A stretch of 64,000 nucleotides of DNA, from positions 145,777 to 209,776 of the forward strand of contig NZ_JAJKFK010000012.1 in assembly GCF_021653975.1 (NCBI RefSeq), given 5' to 3'. The notes beneath the pieces are model-generated. The model searched no databases. It was not told the origin of the DNA and saw nothing but the letters and a program-made list of their open reading frames with translations. Made by a program: the position numbers and the translations under genes. This document shows positions 7,045-15,800 of this stretch, piece by piece. Position 1 is the stretch's first letter. Each line of letters starts with the position of its first letter. Origin of the DNA: Amycolatopsis sp. GM8. Lineage in GTDB: Bacteria; Actinomycetota; Actinomycetes; Mycobacteriales; Pseudonocardiaceae.

Positions 7045-8274
7045 GTGACGGCCTCCGACACCCACCGGACGATCGACGCGGTCTGGCGCATCGAGTCGGC
7101 GAAGATCATCGGTGCGCTCACCCGCATGCTGCGCGACATCGGCCTGGCCGAGGAGCTGGCGCAGGACGCGCTGGTCGCCGCGCTCGAACAGTGGCCCGAG
7201 TCCGGCGTCCCGCAGAACCCGGGCGCGTGGCTGATGACGACCGCCAAGCGCCGCGCCATCGACCGCATTCGCCGCGACAAGACGCTGGAACGCAAGCAGG
7301 AGGAGCTGGGCCGCGACCTGCCTGTCCAGGAGCCCGGGCACGAGCCGGACGAAGTCGACGACGACGTGCTGCGCCTGATGTTCACCGCCTGCCACCCGGT
7401 GCTGTCGACCGAGGCGCGCGTCGCGCTCACCCTGCGGCTGCTCGGCGGCCTCACCACCGACGAGATCGCCCGCGCCTATCTCGTCACGGAATCGACTGTG
7501 GCGCAACGGATCGTGCGCGCCAAACGCAGTCTCGCCAAGGCGAAGGTACCGTTCGAGGTACCTAGTGGCGACGAGCTCGCGCCCCGGCTTTCGTCGGTGC
7601 TCGAAGTCGTCTACCTGATCTTCAACGAGGGCTACTCGGCGACCGCGGGCGACGACTGGATGCGCCCAGGCCTGTGTGAGGACGCGATGCGGCTCGGCCG
7701 GATCCTCGCCGCGCTGGAGCCGAGGCAAGCCGAGGTGCACGGACTGGTCGCACTGATGGAGATCCAGGCGTCCCGCTCGCGTGCCCGGTCCGGCCCGGAC
7801 GGCGAGCCCATCCTGTTGCTGGAGCAGAACCGCGCGTTGTGGGACCGGCTGCTGATCGGGCGCGGGCTGCGGGCGCTCGCGCGGGCCGAGGAACTCGGCG
7901 GCGGCCCGTACACCGTGCAGGCCGCGATCGCCGCTTGTCACGCCCGCGCGGCCAAGCCCGAGGACACCGATTGGGTGCGGATTTCGGCGCTGTACGAGGC
8001 GTTGGGTCGGCTGATGCCGTCACCGGTCGTCGAGCTGAACCGGGCGGTCGCGGTGTCCATGGCGTTCGGCCCGATCGTGGCCCTGAAACTCGTCGAGGAG
8101 CTGGCCGACGAGCCGTCGATGCGGCAGTACCACCTGCTGCCGAGCGTCCGCGGCGACCTGCTCGCGAAGCTCGACCGCCCGGCGGAAGCCCGCGCCGAGT
8201 TCGAACGGGCCGCGTCGATGACCCGTAACGCCCGTGAGCGGGAGCTGCTGCTCAAACGCGCTGCCGAGTGCTAA
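7045..8274 (+). CDS. ECF sigma factor, ECF42-like (with C-terminal extension)
   Basis: 409 residues if started at GTG 7045 (VTASDTHRTIDAVWRIES); GTG at 7027 or 7030 is possible but sits on the GGAGG. Sigma region 2 is 'LAEELAQDALVAALEQWPES...PGAWLMTTAKRRAIDRIRRD' and region 4 is 'LTLRLLGGLTTDEIARAYLV...TVAQRIVRAKRSL'. A long C-terminal extension of about 220 residues with helical TPR-like character ('VVELNRAVAVSMAFGP') is typical of the group. With no anti-sigma gene nearby, the extension and the DGPF partner may control activity. The two genes probably form one operon. Confidence 0.9.
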   Translation: MTASDTHRTIDAVWRIESAKIIGALTRMLRDIGLAEELAQDALVAALEQWPESGVPQNPGAWLMTTAKRRAIDRIRRDKTLERKQEELGRDLPVQEPGHEPDEVDDDVLRLMFTACHPVLSTEARVALTLRLLGGLTTDEIARAYLVTESTVAQRIVRAKRSLAKAKVPFEVPSGDELAPRLSSVLEVVYLIFNEGYSATAGDDWMRPGLCEDAMRLGRILAALEPRQAEVHGLVALMEIQASRSRARSGPDGEPILLLEQNRALWDRLLIGRGLRALARAEELGGGPYTVQAAIAACHARAAKPEDTDWVRISALYEALGRLMPSPVVELNRAVAVSMAFGPIVALKLVEELADEPSMRQYHLLPSVRGDLLAKLDRPAEARAEFERAASMTRNARERELLLKRAAEC

Positions 8275-8302
8275 CGCCAGCCCCTCGCCCGACCACCGCC
8301 CC

Positions 8303-8965
8303 TCATTGAGGCGCTTCGCGCCGCGGTATTTCCGGCCTGTCGATGAGCGTCGTCGCGCCGGTCTCGACGGTCTTCTTCGGCCGCCGCTCGCGGAACAGCC
8401 AGCCGCCCACCACACCGGCGATGAACCCGAACAGGTGAGCCTGCCAGCCGATGCCCTCGCCCGCGGGGATCAGCAGGGAGAACTGGTAGGCGAAGCACAG
8501 GGCCATCACCAGCCCGATCACGAGGTCGATCGGCCGCCGGTCGAACAGCCCGCGCACGATGATGTAGCCGAAGTAGCCGAACACGACGCCGCTCGCGCCC
8601 GCCCCGACCGTGCCCGCGCCGGCGGTGAACCACGCGCCGAGCCCGCTGCTGATCACGATCAGCGTGGTCACCCCGAGGAATTTCTTCACGCCCCGGTAGG
8701 CGGCGAGGAAGCCGAAGATGAACAGCGGGCCGGAGTTGCCCTCGATGTGTGCCCAGCTGAAGTGCAGGAACGGGGCGCTCAGGATCTCCGGGAGGGAACC
8801 GATCTCCCGTGCGCGGATGCCGTATTCGAAGCTCAGCTCGTACCCGAGCGCGGCGTTGACGATCTGCACGATCCACAGCACGACCAGGATGCCGACCATG
8901 ACCCACAGCGCCTTGCGGGCCTCGGCAAGCAACGCTTCGGCGTCCTCGCCGCGCGGCATGCTCAT
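8303..8965 (-). CDS. Rhomboid family intramembrane serine protease
   Basis: 220 residues with six hydrophobic segments. The catalytic serine is in 'VGAGASGVVFGYFGY' (Ser125 of GxSG) and the catalytic His177 is in 'GWQAHLFGFIAG'. His73 and Asn77 in 'FSWAHIEGNSGP' are the TM2 oxyanion-side residues. Rhomboids cleave transmembrane substrates within the membrane. The cytoplasmic C-terminal tail is basic. It is convergent with the sigma gene, and its 5' side faces the secreted peptidase gene. Substrate unknown. Confidence 0.92.
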   Translation of the reverse strand: MSMPRGEDAEALLAEARKALWVMVGILVVLWIVQIVNAALGYELSFEYGIRAREIGSLPEILSAPFLHFSWAHIEGNSGPLFIFGFLAAYRGVKKFLGVTTLIVISSGLGAWFTAGAGTVGAGASGVVFGYFGYIIVRGLFDRRPIDLVIGLVMALCFAYQFSLLIPAGEGIGWQAHLFGFIAGVVGGWLFRERRPKKTVETGATTLIDRPEIPRREAPQ

Positions 8966-9057
8966 TCGCCCTCCCGTGTCCGGTTTCGGTCAGGGTAACG
9001 GACATACCTACTTCCGGCGGGTCCCGATCGGGAGGATCCGGGCTACCGTTGCGCCGC

Positions 9058-10557
9058 GTGAAGCGTCTCGTGGCCCTCGCGGCGTCCGCACTGACCGTGG
9101 CTTCGATCGTGACGGCGGCGCCCGCCGTCGCGGCCGCGGAATCCATCACCTGGGGTCCGTGCACGGATCCGACCCTCGTCGCCGCCGGTGGCGAATGCGG
9201 TTACCTGTCCGTCCCGGTGGACTACGACCACCCTGGCGGCAAGAAGATCCAGCTCGCCGTCGGCCGGGTCAAGCACAAGGTGCCCGACTCGCAGTACCAA
9301 GGTGTCATGCTCACCAATCCCGGTGGGCCCGGCGGTTCTGGTCTGTACCTCGCGGCGCGGGGCGGGAACCTGCCGAACCACGCCGGCGACGCCTACGACT
9401 GGATCGGCTTCGATCCGCGGGGTGTCGGCTCGAGCAAGCCCGCGCTCTCGTGTGATCCGCTGTACATGGACTACAACCGGCCGAACTACCTGCCGATCAC
9501 GCCGAACCTGGAGCAAACTTGGCTCCAGCGCTCGAAATCCTATGCGGATGCGTGCGCGCAGAAGAACGATCCGGCGTTGTTGCAGCACATGAAGACCGTC
9601 GACACCGTCAAGGACATGGACTCGATCCGCGCGGCGCTCGGCGTCCAGCAGGCCAGTTTCTATGGATACTCCTACGGCACCTATCTCGGGCAGGTGTACG
9701 GCACGCTGTTCCCGAACCGGGTGCGGCGCATGGTTCTCGACAGCAATGTGGACCCGCGTTATGTTTTTTATCAAGCTAATCTGAACCAGGATCTCGGTTT
9801 CGATCGCAATATCCAGATCTGGTCCGACTGGGTCGCCAAATACGATTCGGTTTACCATCTGGGTACTACTGGTACCGCCGTGAAGCATTTGTTCGACGAG
9901 CAACTGGCAAAGCTTTCGTTCCAGCCGGCGGGCGGCGTGATCGGGCCGGACGAATGGCTCGACGTTTTCCTGCAGGCTTCGTACTATCAGCTACGGTGGA
10001 CGACGCTCGGCGACGCCTTCTCGAAGTTCGTCAACAATGGTGACTGGCAGACGATGAAGTCACTGTTCGAGTCTTTCGGCGGCCGAGGCGACGACAATGG
10101 GTTCGCGGTATATTTGGCGGTGCAGTGCACCGATGTACAGTGGCCGACGAACTGGAACCAGTGGCGTTTCGACAACTGGCGCACGTTCGAGCAGGCGCCA
10201 TACTTCACCTGGATGAACGCGTGGTACAACGCGCCCTGCATATACTGGCCGGCGAAGGCGGGCAAGCCGGTGAACGTCAATGGCAGCAAGGTGCACAATG
10301 TGCTGCTGATCGACGAAACCCTTGACGCCCCAACACCTTACGAAGGCAGCCTCGAAGTCCGGAAACGCTTCCCCGGTGCGGTCCTCATCGCCGAGCCGGG
10401 CGGTACCAGCCACGCAATCACCCCACGCGGCAACGCCTGCGTGGACGACAAGATCGCGGATTACCTACTCACCGGAAACCTCCCCGCACGAAAACCGGGA
10501 AACAAGGCAGACGTCCTATGTGACCCATTGCCACAACCGGTGCCGAAGGCGCCGTAA
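9058..10557 (+). CDS. Secreted alpha/beta-hydrolase peptidase (TAP-like)
   Basis: 499 residues. A Sec signal peptide spans about residues 1-27 (VKRLVALAASALTVASIVTA, then AxA). 'VMLTNPGGPGGSG' forms the oxyanion region, 'YGYSYGTYLGQVYG' carries nucleophile Ser205, and the C-terminal TAP-like domain ends with 'GGTSHAITPRGNACVDDKIA' containing the catalytic His. The family are extracellular tripeptidyl/prolyl aminopeptidases of actinobacteria. GTG 9058 is chosen because a TACCGT hexamer 8 bp upstream fits a leaderless transcript; TTG 9049 with GGAGG is the alternative. Confidence 0.88.
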   Translation: MKRLVALAASALTVASIVTAAPAVAAAESITWGPCTDPTLVAAGGECGYLSVPVDYDHPGGKKIQLAVGRVKHKVPDSQYQGVMLTNPGGPGGSGLYLAARGGNLPNHAGDAYDWIGFDPRGVGSSKPALSCDPLYMDYNRPNYLPITPNLEQTWLQRSKSYADACAQKNDPALLQHMKTVDTVKDMDSIRAALGVQQASFYGYSYGTYLGQVYGTLFPNRVRRMVLDSNVDPRYVFYQANLNQDLGFDRNIQIWSDWVAKYDSVYHLGTTGTAVKHLFDEQLAKLSFQPAGGVIGPDEWLDVFLQASYYQLRWTTLGDAFSKFVNNGDWQTMKSLFESFGGRGDDNGFAVYLAVQCTDVQWPTNWNQWRFDNWRTFEQAPYFTWMNAWYNAPCIYWPAKAGKPVNVNGSKVHNVLLIDETLDAPTPYEGSLEVRKRFPGAVLIAEPGGTSHAITPRGNACVDDKIADYLLTGNLPARKPGNKADVLCDPLPQPVPKAP

Positions 10558-10586
10558 AGGCGGCAGGCAGCGAAAGCCGACGGGCC

Positions 10587-10742
10587 GAGTTGGGTGGTCA
10601 TCCCGTCGCCTGAAACAGGAACGATCACTTTTCGTCAGGGCCGCAACATCCCTGCACGGCGTGCAGCCGAGAACACAAAGCTTGCGGCCCTGAGGAAAAG
10701 TGATATTCGTAAACCGCAGGCGACGGGATGACCACCCAACTC
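10587..10742 (+). repeat. Structured repeat, module A copy 1 (double nested hairpin)
   Basis: Outer arms at 10587-10612 and 10717-10742 are perfectly complementary over 26 bp (core CATCCCGTCGCCTG / CAGGCGACGGGATG). Nested arms at 10624-10646 and 10682-10704 pair over 23 bp with one mismatch. The apical loop includes the small hairpin CTGCAC-GGC-GTGCAG. The same element recurs at 28327-28480 and, inverted, at 40083-40229. With module B it fills the 559-bp gap between the peptidase and ephD-like genes. No coding signal was seen in the gap. Confidence 0.9.
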
Positions 10743-10899
10743 AACCACCCACCCAAGGTGAGATCCCCTGGGCCCCCTCATCCCGGAGCCAGCCCGCCGG
10801 CGAGGCATCTTTTTCTTTTGTCTTTGACTTTTGGGTCTTTCGGGTGCCCTGCCGGGCTGTGTGGGAACCGGGCGCAAGGCGCCCTCGACCCAGCGTGGG

Positions 10900-11017
10900 C
10901 CCTCCCCCGCCCCGATCTTTTAGTGTTCGCGGATGGAGGAGTTCGTCAAGGCGGGAAAGAGTACCTTGACGAACTCCTCCATCCGCAAGGGCGGCTTGGG
11001 ATCGGGGTGGGGGAGGG
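10900..11017 (+). repeat. Structured repeat, module B copy 1 (clamped 23-bp hairpin)
   Basis: The stem arms 10929-10951 and 10964-10986 are perfectly complementary over 23 bp around the 12-nt loop CGGGAAAGAGTA. An outer clamp pairs CCCTCCCCCGCCCCGATC (10900-10917) with 11000-11017 over 18 bp with one G-U. The 157-bp link back to module A (10743-10899), with T-rich and GC-rich blocks, is also conserved in the 28-kb copy, so A and B travel as one composite of about 430 bp. Confidence 0.9.
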
Positions 11018-11116
11018 AGTGGGCGGTGTTGGTGGCTGGGTTGTGGTGCCGGGTGCCGGTTGTGAAAGGAAGGAAACGCTTGACTGTTACCCGGGGTCAC
11101 AGTTACTTTCGGTAGC

Positions 11117-12796
11117 ATGAGAACGGTGGTGTCCGGCGGGGTCCGGCTCGCGGTGTTCGAAGAGGGGCCGTTGGACGCGCCCACGGTGTTGCTCGTGCAC
11201 GGTTATCCGGACACGCACACGGTGTGGGACGACGTCGCCGCCGTGCTGGCGGACCGCTTTCATGTGGTCCGCTACGACGTTCGGGGCGCTGGGCAGTCCG
11301 ATGTGCCGCGCGACCAGGCGGCGTACCGACTCGAGCATTTGTCCGACGACCTGTTCGCTGTCGCCGACGCGGTGAGCCCGAACCAGCCGGTACACATCGT
11401 GGCCCACGACTGGGGATCGATCCAGTCCTGGGAGGCGGTCACCGAGCCAGGCGCACACGAGCGGATCGCGTCGTTCACCTCGATCTCCGGGCCATGCCTG
11501 GACCACGTGGCCTACTGGATGCGGCGACGCCCGACGCCTCGACATCTCCGGAAGGTGCTCAGCCAGCAGTTGCATTCCTGGTACATCATGGCATTCCAAG
11601 TGCCAGTACTGCCAGAACTGTTGTGGCGCACCGTCCTCACGAAGCGCTGGCCATTGTTCCTCAGCGCACTCGAAAACGTACCGCCCCGCGCAGGGCATCC
11701 CGCACCAACTATGGCATCCGACGCCGCGCACGGGGTTTCCTTGTACCGCGCCAACTTCCGGCCCCGGCTGAGCCACCCGCGCGAACGGCACACGCAGGTC
11801 CCGGTGCAGGTAATAATGCCAACCGCCGACCGCTACGCCACCCCGGCGCTGGCCGAGGGTCTCGAACGATGGGTGCCGCGCCTATGGCGCCGGCGCCTCC
11901 ACGCCGGGCACTGGTCCGCACTGCTGCGCGACGGAGCCCAGGTCGCGCGGATGGTCACCGAACTGATCGACCACCTCGGCGGAGCGCCCGAGACCCGAAG
12001 CCTGAGCCGCGCCCGCACGGAAACCCCGCCGCTCGTGGTGGTCACCGGCGCGGGCAGCGGGATCGGACGGGCCACCGCGCAAGCGTTCGCGGCGACCGGC
12101 GCGGAGGTCGTCGTCTGCGACATCGACGAGGAAGCCGCGAAAGCCACGGGCGGGCACGCGTACCAGGTCGACGTGTCCGACGAGGCGGCCATGCGCAAGT
12201 TCGCCGACGAGGTCGTCGCGCGGCACGGCGTGCCGGACATCGTGGTGAACAACGCCGGCATTGGGCACGCGGGCAGTTTCCTTGCCACCACAACGGAAGA
12301 GTGGCACCGCGTGCTCGACGTGAACCTGTGGGGCGTGATCCACGGATGCCAGGTGTTCGGGCGGCTGATGGCCGAGCGCGGCGAGGGCGGGCACATCGTG
12401 AACGTCGCGTCCGCGGCCGCCTACCTGCCGGTGAAGTCGCTGGCCGCGTACTCGACGAGCAAGGCCGCGGTGCTGATGCTGTCGGACTGCCTGCGCGCCG
12501 AGGTGAGCGCCCGCGGGATCGGAGTCTCGACCATCTGCCCCGGCCTGATCACCACGAACATCACCCGCACCACCACGTTTTCCGGCGTCGACGCGGCCGA
12601 ACAGGAACGCAAGCGGGCCGGCGCGACGAAGGCCTACCAGCGCCGCAACTTCGGCCCGGAGAAGGTGGCGGCGCAGATCCTGCGCGCGGTCGCCACCGGA
12701 AAGGCGACCGTCCCGGTCACCCCCGAGGCCAAAGCAGGCCTCGTACTGGCCCGGCTTTCGCCCGCGACGCTAAGGGCGGCGGTGCGCCACAGCTAG
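11117..12796 (+). CDS. ephD: EphD-like alpha/beta hydrolase fused to SDR oxidoreductase
   Basis: 559 residues with two domains. Residues about 1-290 are an epoxide-hydrolase-type alpha/beta hydrolase: 'LLVHGYPDTHTVWDDV' oxyanion motif, nucleophile Asp98 in 'VAHDWGSIQSW', and catalytic His in 'LHAGHWSALLRD'. Residues about 305-559 are a classical SDR: TGAGSGIG cofactor motif, NNAG, and catalytic 'YSTSKAA'. This is the architecture of mycobacterial EphD, which acts on lipid epoxides. The physiological lipid here is unknown. ATG 11117 follows module B directly. Confidence 0.88.
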   Translation: MRTVVSGGVRLAVFEEGPLDAPTVLLVHGYPDTHTVWDDVAAVLADRFHVVRYDVRGAGQSDVPRDQAAYRLEHLSDDLFAVADAVSPNQPVHIVAHDWGSIQSWEAVTEPGAHERIASFTSISGPCLDHVAYWMRRRPTPRHLRKVLSQQLHSWYIMAFQVPVLPELLWRTVLTKRWPLFLSALENVPPRAGHPAPTMASDAAHGVSLYRANFRPRLSHPRERHTQVPVQVIMPTADRYATPALAEGLERWVPRLWRRRLHAGHWSALLRDGAQVARMVTELIDHLGGAPETRSLSRARTETPPLVVVTGAGSGIGRATAQAFAATGAEVVVCDIDEEAAKATGGHAYQVDVSDEAAMRKFADEVVARHGVPDIVVNNAGIGHAGSFLATTTEEWHRVLDVNLWGVIHGCQVFGRLMAERGEGGHIVNVASAAAYLPVKSLAAYSTSKAAVLMLSDCLRAEVSARGIGVSTICPGLITTNITRTTTFSGVDAAEQERKRAGATKAYQRRNFGPEKVAAQILRAVATGKATVPVTPEAKAGLVLARLSPATLRAAVRHS

Positions 12797-12809
12797 CGCA
12801 CGGTCCCGG

Positions 12810-15800
12810 TTACCACCGACGCCCGTAGACGTTGGAACTGCTGCTGTTGGAGTATCCACCGCCCCCCGAGCTGCTGTTGCTGCGCCCGAATGACGGGTAG
12901 GGCTGATAACCGGAACTGCTCGACTGCCTGCGAATCGGCCCGGGCCCCGAAGGCGTATAGGCGGTCGGCGGCCGGTACGACGACGGCGGGTAGTACCTCG
13001 ACGACGAGGAGGACGAGGCCGGTGGCCGCGTCGACGAGGACGGGGGCGGCACCTTCTCCCACGACGACCAGGGCCCACCCTGGCTGCTGAAGCCCGGGTC
13101 CTGACGATCCCAGTAGCTGCGGTGCCCACCGGAGCTGGGCCCGGGGCTCGTGTAGCGCGGCTCGCTGGCACCGCTCGCGTCCGAGCGCCCGCGGTCTTCG
13201 ATGCCGTGGTAGGTGCTGGTCTCCCGGTTGTGCGAGAAGTTGCTCGCCCGGGTCTGGTCCATCCCGCCGGTGTTCCAGTGTGTGCTCGCGGACGGCTCGT
13301 GGCCGAGCACACCGCTGGAGTGACCGGTGATGATGCCGGTGTCCGATCCGCCCGGGGTGGTCGCGCGGAATCGCCGGTTGGGGTCCATCAGCCAGTCCCG
13401 CTGCTCGGTCCGGCTCAGGTTCGGCGGCTCGGGTGACACCGCCGCGCGCTGCCACAACGGCAGCATCGCACTGTGACTGTGTGACGGGTTGTCGTATCCC
13501 GCGGCATGCCGGCGATTGGCACCGGCGTACGCCCCGCCCGGCGGGCGCGCCTCGTAGACGGATCCGCCGGGCGACGTCTCACGCCGCGCCAGCGACGGGG
13601 TCGTGCCGCTGCCGGTGTTGCGCCGCCGGCGGCCGCTGCTGCTGCCACTGCTGCTGTTGCCACAGCCCTTCAGCCCCAGCGGGTCCATCGCCACCAGGGG
13701 GTTGCTGACGTAGGCCTGGGGATCCGGCCCGCCGGTCAGCCCGAGCGGGTCGGAGCTGAGGTACCGCGCGAGCGACGGGTCGTAGTAGCGGTGGAAGTTG
13801 TAGTGCAGCCCGGTCTCGGCGTCGAAATACTGTCCCGGGTAGCGCAGCGGAATGTCCGCTCCGGCCACGTTCTCCCCCACCGTCGAGCCGAAGAGGCTCA
13901 TCCGGGCGAGCGGCACGACACCGCCCTGCTCGTCCAGCAGCTCCGCCGGCGCCCCCGACGAGTCGACGACGACGGCGTGGAACCGCTCCTCCGTCCACTG
14001 TGGACCGCCGCGGTTCGCGCGCTGCCGCTGCAGCATCGGGCTGACACCGTCGAGCTCGTAGTCCCACACCGTGATCTCGGTGCCCTCCGGGCCCGAGCGA
14101 ATCTCCTCGACGAGCGTCTGGTCGTCCCACACGAAGTCGACGCGGCCCACGACGGTCGCTCCGTCGCGCGCGACGTGCTCCTTGCGGACGCGCCGGCCGA
14201 GCGGGTCGTAGGTGTAGCGCCACTCGTCGCCCTCGGGGGTGCGCACCGCGACGAGGTGATCGTGCGCGTCCCACCGGTAGTGCCAGGTGGCGCCGTTCTC
14301 GTGCTCGCGCCGGATCAGCCGGCCGTTGCCGTCGTGCGTGTAGCGCTCCCGGCCCGCGGCCGTCACCAGCGCCCCCGACATCGTGCGCGCGCCACGGGTG
14401 TCCGCGGTGGTCTGCGACGGCCACTCCGCCCCGGCGATCCGGCCCGCGGCGTCGTAGGCGTACTGCTCGGTCCACTGCGGCGTCCACACATCGGTGACGC
14501 GGCCGAGCTCGTCGAGCCCGAACTCGCGCGGGCCCGCCAGCCGGTCGTGCACGTGGGTGGGCAGGCCGTCGCCGCGGTAGAGGTAGGTCCGTTCCTGCCG
14601 CAGGTCACCCGCCGCGCCGCGCACGGCCTGCGTCGCGATCTGCCCGCCCGGCGTCCATGACTGCGTCAGCGCGGCACCGGAACCCAGCACCCGGCGGGTC
14701 TCGCGGCCCGCGAGGTCGTGCTCGAAGCGCAGCGAACGAGCGCCCGCGCGGACGACCGAGGGCAGCCCGGCGTCGTCGTATTCCCAGGTGGTCTCCGCGC
14801 CCGCGGGGGTCACCCGCCGCACGCGGCGGCCGGCCGCGTCGTACTCCGAGTGCACCGTGCGGCCGTTGACGGACTCGGCCAGCACCCGGCCGGTCAGGTC
14901 ACGCCGGTACTCGACGCGGGTGGTCCCGTCGTCCACCGACAGCAGATGTCCCCCGGCGTCGTAGGCGAACCGGGTGCGCACCCCGCCGGCGACGGACTCG
15001 ACGACCTCGCCGAGCGCGTTGCGGGTGAACGCGATGGTCTCGCCCGCACCGTTGGTGACCTGGCTCAGCTGCCCGGCGGCGTCATAGCGGTAGCTCAGGG
15101 TGACGCCCGAGAAGTCGGTCTCGGACACGAGATTGCCCGCCGGGTCGTACTCGTAACGCCAGACCTCGCCGGTCTCGTTGGTCACCGAGGTGAGCCGCAG
15201 CTGCTGGTCGTAGCTGAACCCGACCTGGCTGCCATCCGGGTTGACCTGGCTCGACGGCAGGTCGAAGTGCGTCGGCTCGGCGCGGGTCACCGCACCGACA
15301 CGGCCGGCGTGCACCCGGTTGTTGCCCTCGCCGTCGTAGATCCACCGCTCGACGGTGCCGTCGGCGTGCTGGTGCCAGGCCGGCAGGCCGTCCGGGGTGT
15401 AGCCGAAACGCTCGACGGCGCCGGTCGGCTCGCCGACCGCGGCGAGGCGGCCCAGCGCGTCGCGCTCGTACCGCGTCGTCGCGCCGCCGGCGTCGGTGAC
15501 GGCGATCGGCAGCCCGGCCGCGTCGCAGGCGACCGTCTGGGTAACCCCGGCCGGGTCGGTGACCGCGGCGAGGTGCCCCAGGCCGTCGTACTCGTAGGTG
15601 GTGGTGGCGCCATCCGGTTCGGTCCGGCTCAGCACGTTGCCGCGGTCGTCGTACTGCCACGTCACCACGACACCGGGGGCCTCGACCATGCGCACCGGGA
15701 GGCCGAACGTGTCGCGCTCGATCTCGATCCGGTGGCCGTCCGGGCGCAGCACCGCCACCACGTTGCCCAGCTCGTCGTAGGTGAACGAGGTGCTGCGGCC

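Noticed and set aside
10743..11116. Small proteins encoded in the A-B link and module B
   Set aside because: The short open frames cross the hairpins, differ between copies, and have no ribosome site; conservation is in the stems.
12797..12809. Immunity gene for the Rhs protein
   Set aside because: Only 13 bp separate the convergent stops, so no gene fits.
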